Assembly: GCA_002270565.1 (NCBI GenBank)
Contig: NQMI01000158.1
Coordinates: 34,705 to 98,704 of the forward strand
Source of the DNA: Stenocarpella maydis
Taxonomy: Eukaryota > Ascomycota > Sordariomycetes > Diaporthales > Diaporthaceae
Reading direction: 5' to 3'
Length of the DNA: 64,000 nucleotides
The notes under the pieces were generated by a model that worked only from the letters and a program-made list of their open reading frames with translations, made no database searches and had not been told where the DNA came from. Each line of letters opens with the position of its first letter. The first letter of the stretch is position 1. Below, in pieces: positions 47,797-57,400 of the stretch. Position numbers and translations under genes: made by a program.

Positions 47797-48872
47797 CTTC
47801 GCTGGGCCTGAGCTCAAGCTGCTGTATATTTATCTACGCATTGCAGGATCATATCTTCATCGCATCGTGAGATATCAGCTGGTTTTATTGGATGCAGACC
47901 CAATGATTTCCTAGCACTAGTCCACGGGCAAATTGGAAGTCTGGTAGAGCTGTCGCCTTGCGCGGGTCCCATGGCGACATCCCGACGTTGGCGCACGGCA
48001 TAAGAGGAATGCATACCCATGCACATTGGACTGTAATGACACTTTTGTTCCACATTTCAGTCCATACTTAGTATTTGTGCTGATAAATATTTAATAGCCA
48101 ATCGATCACGATTTTCTTTTCTTTGGGATTGCCAGAATCGGGCCCATAGACTTGACGGTGTTGATAATATTCACATCGATGCGCCTAGATCCTCGTAAGG
48201 GTATGGGAGACCACTGTGGCGATGACGTGCTCCTGCCCTGGCAATATCAACAACAATTGCGCATCCTTTGGTACAAAACCCAGTTTTTAATTATTGTGAT
48301 AAGAGATGGACGCCCTTTTGAAGACGAGAATTGATGCTGTCAATACATATAGACAGCAAATTGCAATATTGAGGACGCGCGGGAAGCTAAGGAGGATAGA
48401 AGTAGAAGAGATGGTTTGTAACCCGGGTAAACTTCAAATGTCAGATTGATGCTCATCCAGGTCACTACAAGTTACCAGGATCATTTACCACAAATACGTC
48501 TCACGCATCCTCATACTATTCTGCTTGATTCAATACGAGTCAACGGTATTTCAATGTTGGCAAATGAGTGCCAAATTTGGCCAAAAAAGTTTTGTACATA
48601 GGTAGATATGACCATCCCTTGGTCCTGTGTTGCAGGTCTAATTGATACTCTGCCGCTTGCGACCGGTATGATGGCAGTATGAAGAGACACTCCGCACTCT
48701 GTGGAGTAACTGAGTGTGTAACAACTATGAATTTCTTCGCACAAAGCTTTTTAGTCACGAAGAGAACATGGTTATTGGAATGCAAGTGGTAAATGACCTC
48801 GAAGTTGCTGGTGAACATGTGTGCCATAGTTGTCCGTTGTGGCCCCTTTTCTGAGCCACAAAGATCCCTTCA
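47797..48872. other. Intergenic region
   Basis: About 1.1 kb upstream of the permease. No gene is supported. Its right end is the GATCCCTT target site of the adjacent mobile element. Confidence 0.4.
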
Positions 48873-49779
48873 GTCACTATCCGCCCACCCCCAGCTTTTT
48901 AAGTACCGTCTACCCAGCTTGTAACATTGGGCCCACCCAGTATAAGAAATTAAGCGTGCAGCCTATTGTAATTTCTCATACCCCCTCTTTAAATTACACC
49001 GTCCTAGGGCCCCTTAATATGCCCTAGAGCCACGTAATGCACCCTAAGCCCATTCCTTTAGGTATATAAAGGGCCCTTTCTTTAGGTATACAGAGGGCTG
49101 TTGTAAGAGTTGTTGTCACAAGCAGAGTAAATGAGTATACGCAGCAGTTAAGTAGCGAAGTAGTAGCGTTAAAGCAGTATATTTGCAGCAGTTAATACAA
49201 CTGAACTTGCCCTCTCTTCCCCTTTCCTCAAACCATTGTGCCTTGACCTTCTAATAGATGGAGTCCTTTGTCCTATTACGAGTTCCTTGCGCTTGCGGGG
49301 CGCACTAATGGGGCCCGCGTAATGGGTTTCCGTTTGCGGAATCCGTTTTGGGCTATAAAACTAAGGTTGGGCTATTGAAATGAGGTTTCTGTGCAGATAG
49401 CACAAAAGGTCCTGACAGCTGTCAGGGTACAATATACCAGTAGGGCTCCTTCCCGGAGGTCTGATGGGGAACCCCGGCCCCCTAGCTACTATATATCGGC
49501 TCTCATAGCGAGGGCCCTGAGGAGGAAGGTCCCTCCTCAGGTTCAATTTCAACTATTAGGCCCTTAGGGGCAGTGGGCCCTATCACTCCACTTATTGCAC
49601 TAATATCCCTCACAAGGGCTAAGGGATAGAGTTTAAGTTAAGGGTTGGATTAGGGTGGTAAGGTAGCTATTTACCTATTTAAGAGATATTTAGAAATTTT
49701 CATAATTTCTATAGGAAAATTTATATTAGGTGGGTCAACGTTAGAAGCCGGGTTGGCGGATAAGTGACTGGGATCCCTT
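48865..49779. mobile_element. hAT-like non-autonomous element, copy 2, with 8-bp target-site duplication
   Basis: The element body is 48873-49771 (899 bp) and is flanked on both sides by GATCCCTT (48865-48872 and 49772-49779), an 8-bp target-site duplication. Termini are inverted: CAGTCACTATCCGCC at the left and GGCGGATAAGTGACTGG at the right. The subterminal block CCACCCAGTATAAGAAATTA recurs in the other copies. It is longer than copies 1 and 3. The extra interior may be a nested insertion. No transposase is encoded. An 8-bp duplication with CAG-type ends is a hallmark of the hAT superfamily. Confidence 0.8.
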
Positions 49780-50155
49780 ATATGCGACCAGCTGCGCTGT
49801 TTTTGGCAGCTTGGGTAGGTGCCCGGCCGTTTTCCTACTGTGTAAGTCCAGCTGCCCACAAAGGGCAAGAGGAATAAGCGCTGCGCCACAAGGCGGAACC
49901 ATGCCGAACTTGTGGAAGTGTCCCGCCCTTGAGAGGGGACTAAACTGAGATAGGTGCTCCAGATGACCCAGAAATATGATGTCTCGGGGGCGGCATAGCC
50001 ACAGCGGCTAGTTACATATGTACAAGACCAAGCAAGTCCAAGAGCCCAAGCCGAGCTCTCGCTATCAAGCAAGTCACTTGAGCGCAGAGGCCGCACCGTT
50101 GCAATCTCTATATTTCACTGATAGTGGTAACAAAGAAAAAGAACATAAACGAACT
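49780..50155. promoter_or_regulatory. Upstream region of the small conserved gene
   Basis: About 375 bp between the mobile element and the next start codon. It should contain the promoter; no motif is recognised. Confidence 0.3.
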
Positions 50156-50518
50156 ATGACGATGGAATCGAAAATGCCCCCCTCCCGTGCCGGCGCCCAG
50201 GGCGAAACCAAGCCCCCGTCAGCGGCGCCCAAGAAGTCCCTGTACCAGCGCTACTCGGACGCCAAGCACGGCCGCAACAAGCCGCCCATCTCAGACGAGG
50301 AGCTGAAGAAGTACACGGGCAAGACGCGCGACGAGCTGGACGCCTGGGCGCGCGACCGGCCCCATGTGGCCGGGAACCGGCTCGCCGGTGGCATCGACGT
50401 CGGGCCCGCGCCGGGGCTCGGCGGCATGGCTGCTGGTGATGGGTTTGGCGGCTGGGGGCCTGGCGCTGCCGGGGAGTTGAAGTTCCCCCCTGGGCAGGAG
50501 ATACGGGACGGGAAATAG
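50156..50518 (+). CDS. Small conserved hypothetical protein
   Basis: Single-exon protein of 120 residues, GC-rich at third positions, not recognised. It has a charged N-terminus (MTMESKMPPSRAGAQGE), then a compact segment LYQRYSDAKHGRNKPPISDE followed by ELKKYTGKTRDELDAWARD that looks helical. The tail is Gly-rich (GIDVGPAPGLGGMAAGDGFG) and ends ELKFPPGQEIRDGK. No signal peptide, membrane helix or catalytic motif is seen. Codon bias and the well-formed helical segment argue for a real gene. There are two further in-frame ATGs within seven codons of the chosen start. The frame could begin further upstream, but upstream codons lack the same bias. Confidence 0.65.
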   Translation: MTMESKMPPSRAGAQGETKPPSAAPKKSLYQRYSDAKHGRNKPPISDEELKKYTGKTRDELDAWARDRPHVAGNRLAGGIDVGPAPGLGGMAAGDGFGGWGPGAAGELKFPPGQEIRDGK

Positions 50519-52432
50519 GTCTAAATGGATCTCCACGACGGTGGTAGCTTTGGTACGTGTGAGGGTCTTGTTGCTCGAAAGTTGCACGGCCTTATTGGTT
50601 TCGCGCGTTGCCTGGAGCTGCAGTGGGCTGAAATGCTGCCTTGGGAAGTTTTGGTTTTTTGAAGAGAGATAGGGGTTTGAAATCATCTAATTGTTAGTAC
50701 TTGGATGCTTTGCTCCCAGTGTAGTCAAGTCTACTCTGAACGTACTCAAGTGTGCAACTTGGACCTCCAGCTCTGCAATGGCAATCAATGGAGAAGGGAG
50801 CCTCGACGACTTGACCCAGTGTGGCGCGGATGTTCTGCGCAGATTCCTTGCCATGTTAGAGTGTTCCACCCTGACTTGCGGCATGTAGGCTCGAAAGTCG
50901 ACTCAAAGCTCAAGGTTGCCGACGGGCAGCAGGCCCCAAGCATTGGTTACTTTTGACACCTAGCCAAGATAATCCTACGTATTTGACGGCTATTTCTGGA
51001 AGGCATGCCAAGATAAATGGCACATTGAGCTAAACAGAAAGAGTCATATTGCGATAGTTCAAGTCTGATTCTACCGGTTCTTAATATACCTAGGTAGATG
51101 GTCAAGACGGCAGATTTACTTCCGACGGTAAGTAGCGTATGCGCACTTAATTCTCATAAAAAGAAGAGGAACAAGATATCATATCCCTTCGTATTCTTGT
51201 CCAACCTCTCCCGCCAGGTGGCTAGGGGAATTTCGTGACGTGGTCAGGGACGTCACGACGCCTGAGGATGGTCTGGTTCGTGTTCGCATAACACGATATT
51301 TAGACACCAAAATTTCCATAGAGTAATACTTACCTACGTATGAAATACGAGAGACGAGAATTCAACATCGTTATACGAGGGTATCTTCGGCGTGTGGCTT
51401 CTGGAAAGAGATGACATTGGATCAGGGCGTCCCGGACAGGTAAGCTTGGAGAGAAGTTTGACAGTACATTGTCAAGAAAAGTTGTTTGATTCCGAGGAAA
51501 ACCCAGGGTCCAGTCGCGCAGAATGCTGGGATGATGAGCGGCCCAAGCGCTCTGTCTAGGGAAGATGCTGGATCTGTCAGGATCTCCGAAAGGGTGTGAG
51601 GCTGAAGTTGGTCGTTGATTAGAATGATGCGAAATCGCGTCCGGAGAACAGACCGCAAGTAACTACCTAGTTATTATTAGTACTCATCCTGGCCTGGTGA
51701 GTGCAGATTTGATATCCCCGTCTCAGCGTCCCGTACCACTGGCAGTCGTCGAATAGACAGACTCGGGTGCATGCAGTGCCAAGGTGGAGCTTCCAAGGAG
51801 CTCGCCGGCGGCGAGGCGCCTGGAGGGCCTCGGTGAAGGTTCGGTGCTTCCCGTCACACCACCGCACGCCGAGCCCACCCTATTTACATTTAGTAGGGCG
51901 CCCGAGCGTCCCCCGGCGGCGGCCGAGCACGCATCTCGGGCACGCTCTCCAGCGCCTGCACTCGCCAGCCCAGCCTCTGCCCGTCCCAGCGCGAAGCAAC
52001 GCCAGCTGATGTTTGACTGGGGAGATCAGACCATTCTTGAGACGGACTCCCACTCCTCAAGCCTCTGGGCAGTCCCACATGGGACGGTTTCCGTCTAATA
52101 TTCATCCAGTTTTGATATAGACCATGGTATTTGGTCGCCACGCCAAGGCGGATGCAGAAGAAGCCTTCGGACGGAGGTCCAGGGTATAGACCATCGCGGC
52201 GAGACTTCATCTGTATTGGCACGAGAATGAGCCATGGTATAAGGGGCGGTCCCACCGCTGTAATTCCCAACTGTGTCTGCTTCTGATCACTTTGTCAACA
52301 ACGCACGCACACAGTCCTTCGTTTTATTTCTATACCAGATACAGCTGTGCTGTACATTTCTGCTTTTTAACAACAACAATCTTTGATCAACAAACATATC
52401 CGTTTAGGCTTTGCCATAGACCAGCAACCAAG
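50519..52432. other. Large intergenic region
   Basis: About 1.9 kb. Several open frames of 60-126 codons appear around 51.7-52.3 kb on both strands, without family features. The last 100 bp contain the likely promoter and 5' UTR of the secreted repeat protein (CAACAACA-type leader before AAGATGAAG). Confidence 0.4.
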
Positions 52433-52969
52433 ATGAAGTACTCCACAGTTCTTGCAGTCCTCATCGCAGCTGCCTCAGCTCGGGTGACCCTTATTCCCAG
52501 GACGGCTGCGAACGACAGCGCCGTCGACGATGCCGCAGTCGAGGATGTCGCAGCCGAGGATGCCGCACTCGAGGATGCCGCCGTCGACGACGTGGTCGCC
52601 TCATTCAACGCACTGAATGAGACCCAGCAGGCCGAAGTCCTTAGCCAAGTCGCAGAAGACGCGTGCGAGCAGATCGCGGATGAGAAAGCAGCAAAGGAAC
52701 ATCCACCACCAAAGGAGCACCCAGAACCAAAGGAACACCCGGCAGCAAAGGAGCACCACGCAGCAAAGGAACACCCGGCAGCAAAGGAACACCCGGCAGC
52801 AAAGGAACATGCTGCAGTCAAGGATCACGCCGCAAAGGAGGGAGACGCCGCAGCCGAAGAACATGTCGACGCCGCAGCAGTGGATCAAGCCGCAGCAGAG
52901 GAAGACGCCGCAGCGGAAGATCACGTCGCAGCAGAGGAAGACGCCGCAGAGGAGGGGCACGTGCGGTAG
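52433..52969 (+). CDS. Secreted His/Glu/Ala-rich repeat protein (KEHPAA hexapeptides)
   Basis: Predicted 178-residue protein not matched to a known family. A clear signal peptide (MKYSTVLAVLIAAASA) is followed by three low-complexity zones. Zone 1 repeats acidic D/E-A-A units (DDAAVEDVAAEDAALEDA). A normal-looking 40-residue segment contains FNALNETQQAEVLSQVAEDA. Zone 2 consists of about eight hexapeptides of the type KEHPAA, KEHPPP, KEHPEP, KEHHAA, KDHAA. Zone 3 is E/D-A-A-H rich and ends HVR. There is a single Cys, so disulfides are not expected. Regular His in an acidic, extended polypeptide could bind metal ions, but that is inference. The gene is not shown to be expressed. The start fits the signal peptide and a CAAGATG context. 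A coding-like stretch lies downstream and may belong to this gene. Confidence 0.7.
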   Translation: MKYSTVLAVLIAAASARVTLIPRTAANDSAVDDAAVEDVAAEDAALEDAAVDDVVASFNALNETQQAEVLSQVAEDACEQIADEKAAKEHPPPKEHPEPKEHPAAKEHHAAKEHPAAKEHPAAKEHAAVKDHAAKEGDAAAEEHVDAAAVDQAAAEEDAAAEDHVAAEEDAAEEGHVR

Positions 52970-53398
52970 TTCCGACGGCAAGGCCACCGTAAATACTGAA
53001 TGACTAGACTCGCTGGATATCGAGGACATGAATCTGAAAGTGGTGGCTACCAACGGTGCTAACGTGAGCGTGACCGTGGGCGGTGGGTCAATCGCAGAGT
53101 GGCTCACTGAAGGAGCGCAGGCTGTGTGCAGGGGTGGAAGGCCATGAGGACGGTGGCTACAAGGACATGTTTTTTTACCAGCAGGTTGCGGGCAACGCTA
53201 CAGCTTGAGGCTGATGGCCAACCGCTCGACTTGGCGTCGCCTCTCTGGTGTGTTTGGAAGGATACCTGGACTAGCCTATATCCTTTCCTATATGCCAGTA
53301 GTATCGCCGTCGGCGGGGAGTATCCAGCAAAAATGACAGTGACTTACACTTTCAATAAGCCTTGTTTCATTTATTCCTGCAACCACGCTCAAGCCTAA
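52970..53398 (+). pseudogene. Coding-like stretch with frame breaks (possible secreted protein or lost exon)
   Basis: Three frames look protein-like in succession. Around 53009-53145 one frame reads LDIEDMNLKVVATNGANVSV then VGGGSIAEWLTEGAQAVC. Next, another frame reads GGYKDMFFYQQVAGNATA. From about 53200 the frame with VWKDTWTSLYPFLYASSIAV, GGEYPAKMTVTYTFNKPC and FIYSCNHAQA leads to a stop at 53398. The final part (paired Cys, beta-strand rhythm) resembles the end of small secreted fungal proteins. I could not find introns that join all parts in phase, so it is either a decayed gene or an exon set I cannot resolve. It may be the 3' part of the repeat-protein gene. Confidence 0.35.
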
Positions 53399-53829
53399 AA
53401 TGCGATAGACCATCTAAGTCCCACGAGAGTCGCATGGGGCCTTCCAAGGTTTCTTTCCTTTGATATGGCGCCGCGTACATGGCGGGGGCCCACACGAAGA
53501 TTGGGCAGAATGCATCACATGTTGTTCTGGATCTGTATCGGTTACTGAGAAAGATCCAACTCGTTGTCTATTCAGAGACGCTGTAACGACCGCCTATTCC
53601 TTTCTCTCCATTTCTCCTCGCCCACACCAATATACATCGCAGCGCACCTATAATACAGAAAGAGAAATATAAAAAATATTCACATTCAGCCAGAGGCTAA
53701 GCCCATGAACCGAGATCAATCTAGGATCCGTCATGGTGAGCCCTCTGACATGAACACTTTCAATTAATATAACTACCGCGATGTTTACCAACACGTAATT
53801 ACGGCAAAAGTACCACCGCAATGTCCTGG
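53399..53829. other. Region between the coding-like stretch and the dehydrogenase
   Basis: About 430 bp lying 3' of genes on both strands. No feature is supported. Confidence 0.35.
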
Positions 53830-54884
53830 TCACTCTAAAGCGTCTCGCATGTGAGCCACGTGCGTCCGATTGACCACAGACCGCTGCAGCCCGTCGCAGA
53901 AGTCCGGCATGTCGACAAGATAGAACCTGTCGCCGCTCGGCATCACTGTCTGCCCGTAGACCCTGCTGGCCGTCTTCCCGTTGGAGTCCCTGATCGGCTC
54001 GCCGTCGACAAGCATGAGGACCACATCCCTGACGACGCTGAGCGGCGTGAACGCCTCGGCCGGGAGCTTGTCCCAGACCACATCCGGGAGGATCTCGGTG
54101 CGGACGATGCTCGGGCATATGGCGTTGACGCGTATCTTGTGGGTGGTGTAGTACCACTCGGCCACGCTGCGCATGAAACCAACGACGCCGTCTTTTGCGA
54201 TTGTCCAACTTCAGCATTTTCCGAGCAAGGTTGGGCGGGTAGGGAATCAATTTTAATTCGATACATGTCATGTACCAATCAAGGAACGGAAGGGGGGGGG
54301 GTGTGCACGAACGCTTTGAAGCAGTATAGATGGGAGAGAAATAACTCGGCCACACCCCGGCAATGCTGCTGGTCACGACGATGGAGCCCCTGTCCGGCCC
54401 AGGGGACCGCGCCATGTAGTGACCCCCGAGGCGGACCGTGTTCACACAGCCCTTGAGGTTGGTGTCGAGGGCGGACCAGTCCGGCTCCGGCGGCAGGGCC
54501 TGGCCGCCGCCGCCGGCCGAGGGCTCCGGGGCGGGATACCAGCTTCCCCGCTCGAAGGCGCCCGCGTTGGCAAAGACAAAGTCGAGGCGCCGGCCGCCCG
54601 AGTCGAAGATGGCCCCGAAGATGCCTGCCAGGTCGTGGTACGCGGCCGTGTCCGCCCTGTGGTGGGAGCAGCCCGGCGGGAGGCTGCCGGGGTCGGCCTT
54701 GATGTCGACGACGTGGACCTGCCAGCCTCCTCGTGCTGCTAGGGCGTGGGCCACGTCGAGGCCCATACCGCTGGCTGCGGAGGTTGGTCAGGAGGGGTCT
54801 TTTTGCTACACATATGTACTCATTTAATGACTAGCACTCACCTCCACCGGTTATTAAAGCAACTTTATCTGGGTTGCTCGGCAT
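53830..54884 (-). CDS. Short-chain dehydrogenase/reductase (classical SDR)
   Basis: Predicted 288-residue NAD(P)-dependent oxidoreductase. Exons 54884-54842, 54774-54313, 54191-53830, in phase. The joined start reads KVALITGGASGMGLDVA, the TGxxxGxG cofactor motif. VVDIKAD at the end of strand 2 favours NAD. Then FANAGAF (NAG motif), SSIAGVW with the catalytic Ser, and YTASKHGVVGFMRS with the YxxxK pair. The YTASK-HGVV junction is only recovered by splicing intron 2 (donor GTTCGT, acceptor AAAAG); reading through it gives a false long frame. It resembles 15-hydroxyprostaglandin-dehydrogenase-like fungal SDRs. The substrate is unknown. Confidence 0.92.
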
Positions 54885-55790
54885 CTTTACATACTCAAGT
54901 AGTTAGTGGAGGTCAGTAGTTTGACTTGGGTCTCACAACAGCGCTGGGCATTCAAGCTGCTCAAGTGAGGAGTGCAGTCCTCTCTTGACATGCCACATAA
55001 TTATGAAAATGTCACAATTCGCCCACGTGCCCTCCATGATCCCATTCCTGCGCTTCTTGTCCAAGTGTAATCTCTCTCCCCCGTACTACTACCAATTGGT
55101 CCCGAGGCCCAGCCGCGTAAGGCAACCATTTCGAAAGCAGCTGATGGCATGTCGCCCCCAATCTACTGCCATTGGCTGTACCAGATCTATTACCTACGTG
55201 TTTTATTGGCAAAGATAAGCTGCATCGGCAAGATCTGCGCAACCTTTGGGCAGAGCTCCAGGGCGGCCACGGGGATGAATCGACTTGATTCAAGTTGAGG
55301 AAGGGGTAGAATTATCGTGGCTTGCGATCCAGACGTCAAGCCCGTAACTCACTGGCAGAGACAAACGGTCTATTGGAAATGACTGTTTAAATGCATGTGA
55401 AGCATGACGCCCACCCAGGTGTTAGAAAGATACATTGGCATAGAACCGCCCCATGCCTGTTTACTCTTGAGATTGGCAATGCTCCACACCCAGACCAAAG
55501 AAGTCCACGCGTCAGAGAAGAAAGACCTGGAACAAGGCAGGCTTGGCTGGTTCCCAACTCGACCTTTGTCGGCTGCCAACCAAGGCCCATATGCCGCCAC
55601 CGGCGAACGACAATCTATGCAGCTGGTGCCCTAAATCCAGCATTTTCCAAACTTGTCGAGGCTCAGGTAACAAGGGCGAGAGAACAGGAGGGATTCCGAG
55701 CCAGGAAGCTCGTATTGTCTGGAGATATCATGTCCCCACTCACACTATGCAGGATGACAAAATAGTACCTAGCCGGTGTGCGGAGAGGGC
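54885..55790. other. Intergenic region
   Basis: About 0.9 kb upstream of the dehydrogenase. No gene, RNA or repeat is recognised. Its right end is the target site of the adjacent mobile element. Confidence 0.4.
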
Positions 55791-56095
55791 GTATTCAGCC
55801 AGCCATCATCTGCCCACCCAATACAAGCAATTGAGCATATAGCCTATTATAACTCCTTGTACTACCCATCTAAGATACCCCGCTATAAAGCCCCCCTACG
55901 CCATAGGGCTCCTCTATGCTTGAAGGATCCTAAGGGGTGCTGAGGATGGCCCCCAGGTGGAGGGCTTGATGTAGGGTTAGCCTCTTTACCTATCGTGGCA
56001 GGTACCTAGAAATGCTACTGACTTCCTTAGGAAATCTTGTACTGGGTGAGCGGAAGTCCGACTAGCTGGGTGGGCGGACCATGACCGGTACTCAG
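55791..56095. mobile_element. hAT-like non-autonomous element, copy 3 (289 bp)
   Basis: The body is 55799-56087. It is flanked by GTATTCAG (55791-55798) and GTACTCAG (56088-56095), an 8-bp target-site duplication with one C/T mismatch. The ends are imperfect inverted repeats with TCTGCCCACCC on the left and GGGTGGGCGGA on the right. Subterminal blocks CACCCAATACAAG and CTTGTACTGGGTGAG match those of copies 1 and 2. It encodes nothing. Confidence 0.72.
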
Positions 56096-56226
56096 TCGAC
56101 TTTGACGCAGGCTGCGTAATCGATTTGGGACAAGATGTGCTCATTCTAGACCGGCGGTTATCCGAGGTGGGCAGACGGGATTCACGATGCATGTTGCCTT
56201 GAATTATGGGGTTCGCAGGTCCGATA

Positions 56227-57400
56227 TCATGCATTGAATTGTAAAGATACAGTAGCGCTACTTTCTATGTGCTCGATAATTCTCCCTTCGGCATCTCGCA
56301 TCTCATCCTGGACAAAATCTTCCAGGGCGATCCGTACCCCATAGTATTCATCCTCTATACGTATCCCGATTTCATCACTTGTCTGCTCTCTTACCTCTTG
56401 AAGCCGCTCGTCAACGTCGTCCTCGATCCGTCCCGACTCTTCAGCCAGGCGCTGCTCGATGCGCTCCATGATTGTTTTCTCCAACTGTTTCAGCTGGTTG
56501 CTCATGTCCTGTTTCAGCTCGGCTTTCATTTCGCCCATTATCTTCCTGCACATGGCTTCCATGGCTGAAAAATCGGCGGATGGGCTATCCGGATTGCCGC
56601 TCTCACGCCTCCGTTTCTTGGACGGACCCGGCGCACTCGAGTCTGCAGCGTGGTAAGCATAGGTCAAGGGACAAAGAGCAGATGAGGCATGGCTTACCAT
56701 AGCTTATTGGCGGCAATGGTGGCCCAGGCTCCAGCTCATTGTATGATGGGGGTTTGGCGGTAGGAGCCTCAGGGACATCCGCTATGAGCCGGCCACCCTT
56801 GCCGCCGTAAAGACAGGACATGTCAGCCTGCCAGGTGATGGACTTCAACCTATGGTCAGAAGCCACCTCGCACAACGACAGCAGCCGAGCCTTCGTGACG
56901 ACCTTGGCCGGCAAGTACACAACAAATTTGATCTGTCGTGCCAACGACCGCAGGTAACCTAGTGTCTCGCCCGACGTCTTGTTCTTCGGAGCTATGTGCT
57001 CGGAGCCAGCCGGGCCGACAAGGTCAGCTGGTCTGTCCAGTGTGAAATGTAGGCAATAGGTGTTTTGGCCCAGCTTCCTCTTGACAGCTTCTTTTGATGT
57101 CGATTCGGGGGACTCGTCCAGGGCCACTGCTCGAACGCGCTCTGGGTGGATGAACAGGAATATGCTAGTCTTCGCGGGAGCAGGTGCCTTGAGCGCAACG
57201 GTGGCACGCAGCTTGATGAAGGCAGTGTTGGTCGAGGCATAGCGACGGATGTCGCATGTCACATCGGTCAGGGGCAGCTCCTGGCCGTCCCAGGTCACAG
57301 CGGCGGGCGCAGCGGAGACATTGATATCGTCTGGGGTTGTTGCGTTCTCCTTGGGGGTGGCCGTGTCTGGGTCCGAGGCGGTGGACACATCATCGGCCAT
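56227..57400 (-). CDS. Coiled-coil protein of unknown function
   Basis: Predicted 372-residue protein. Exons 57400-56698 and 56642-56227; the 55-bp intron (GTAAGC...CTGCAG) closes in phase. The first 35 residues are acidic and Thr/Asp/Pro-rich. Residues about 40-210 look like a folded beta-rich domain (WDGQELPLTDVTCDIRR, IFLFIHPERVRAVALDESP, NTYCLHFTLDRPADLVGPAG, IKFVVYLPAKVV). A Pro-rich linker and a basic SKKRRRE motif, possibly a nuclear localisation signal, follow. Residues about 265-350 form a long charged coiled coil (MEAMCRKIMGEMKAELKQDM ... LEKTIMERIEQRLAEES). I do not recognise the family. A nuclear, oligomeric protein is an inference. The start is set at the first Met of the frame (MADDVSTASD). 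Confidence 0.75.

Noticed and set aside
52387..53107. Cys-rich open frames opposite the KEHPAA repeat gene (FAAGCSFAAGC-type and FLCC-type)
   Set aside because: They are antisense images of the repeat codons. The sense frame has a signal peptide and a sensible start context, the antisense ones do not.
53648..54766. A 372-codon frame covering the dehydrogenase
   Set aside because: It reads through intron 2, which destroys the YTASK-HGVV junction and adds an unrelated tail. The spliced 288-residue model keeps all SDR motifs.
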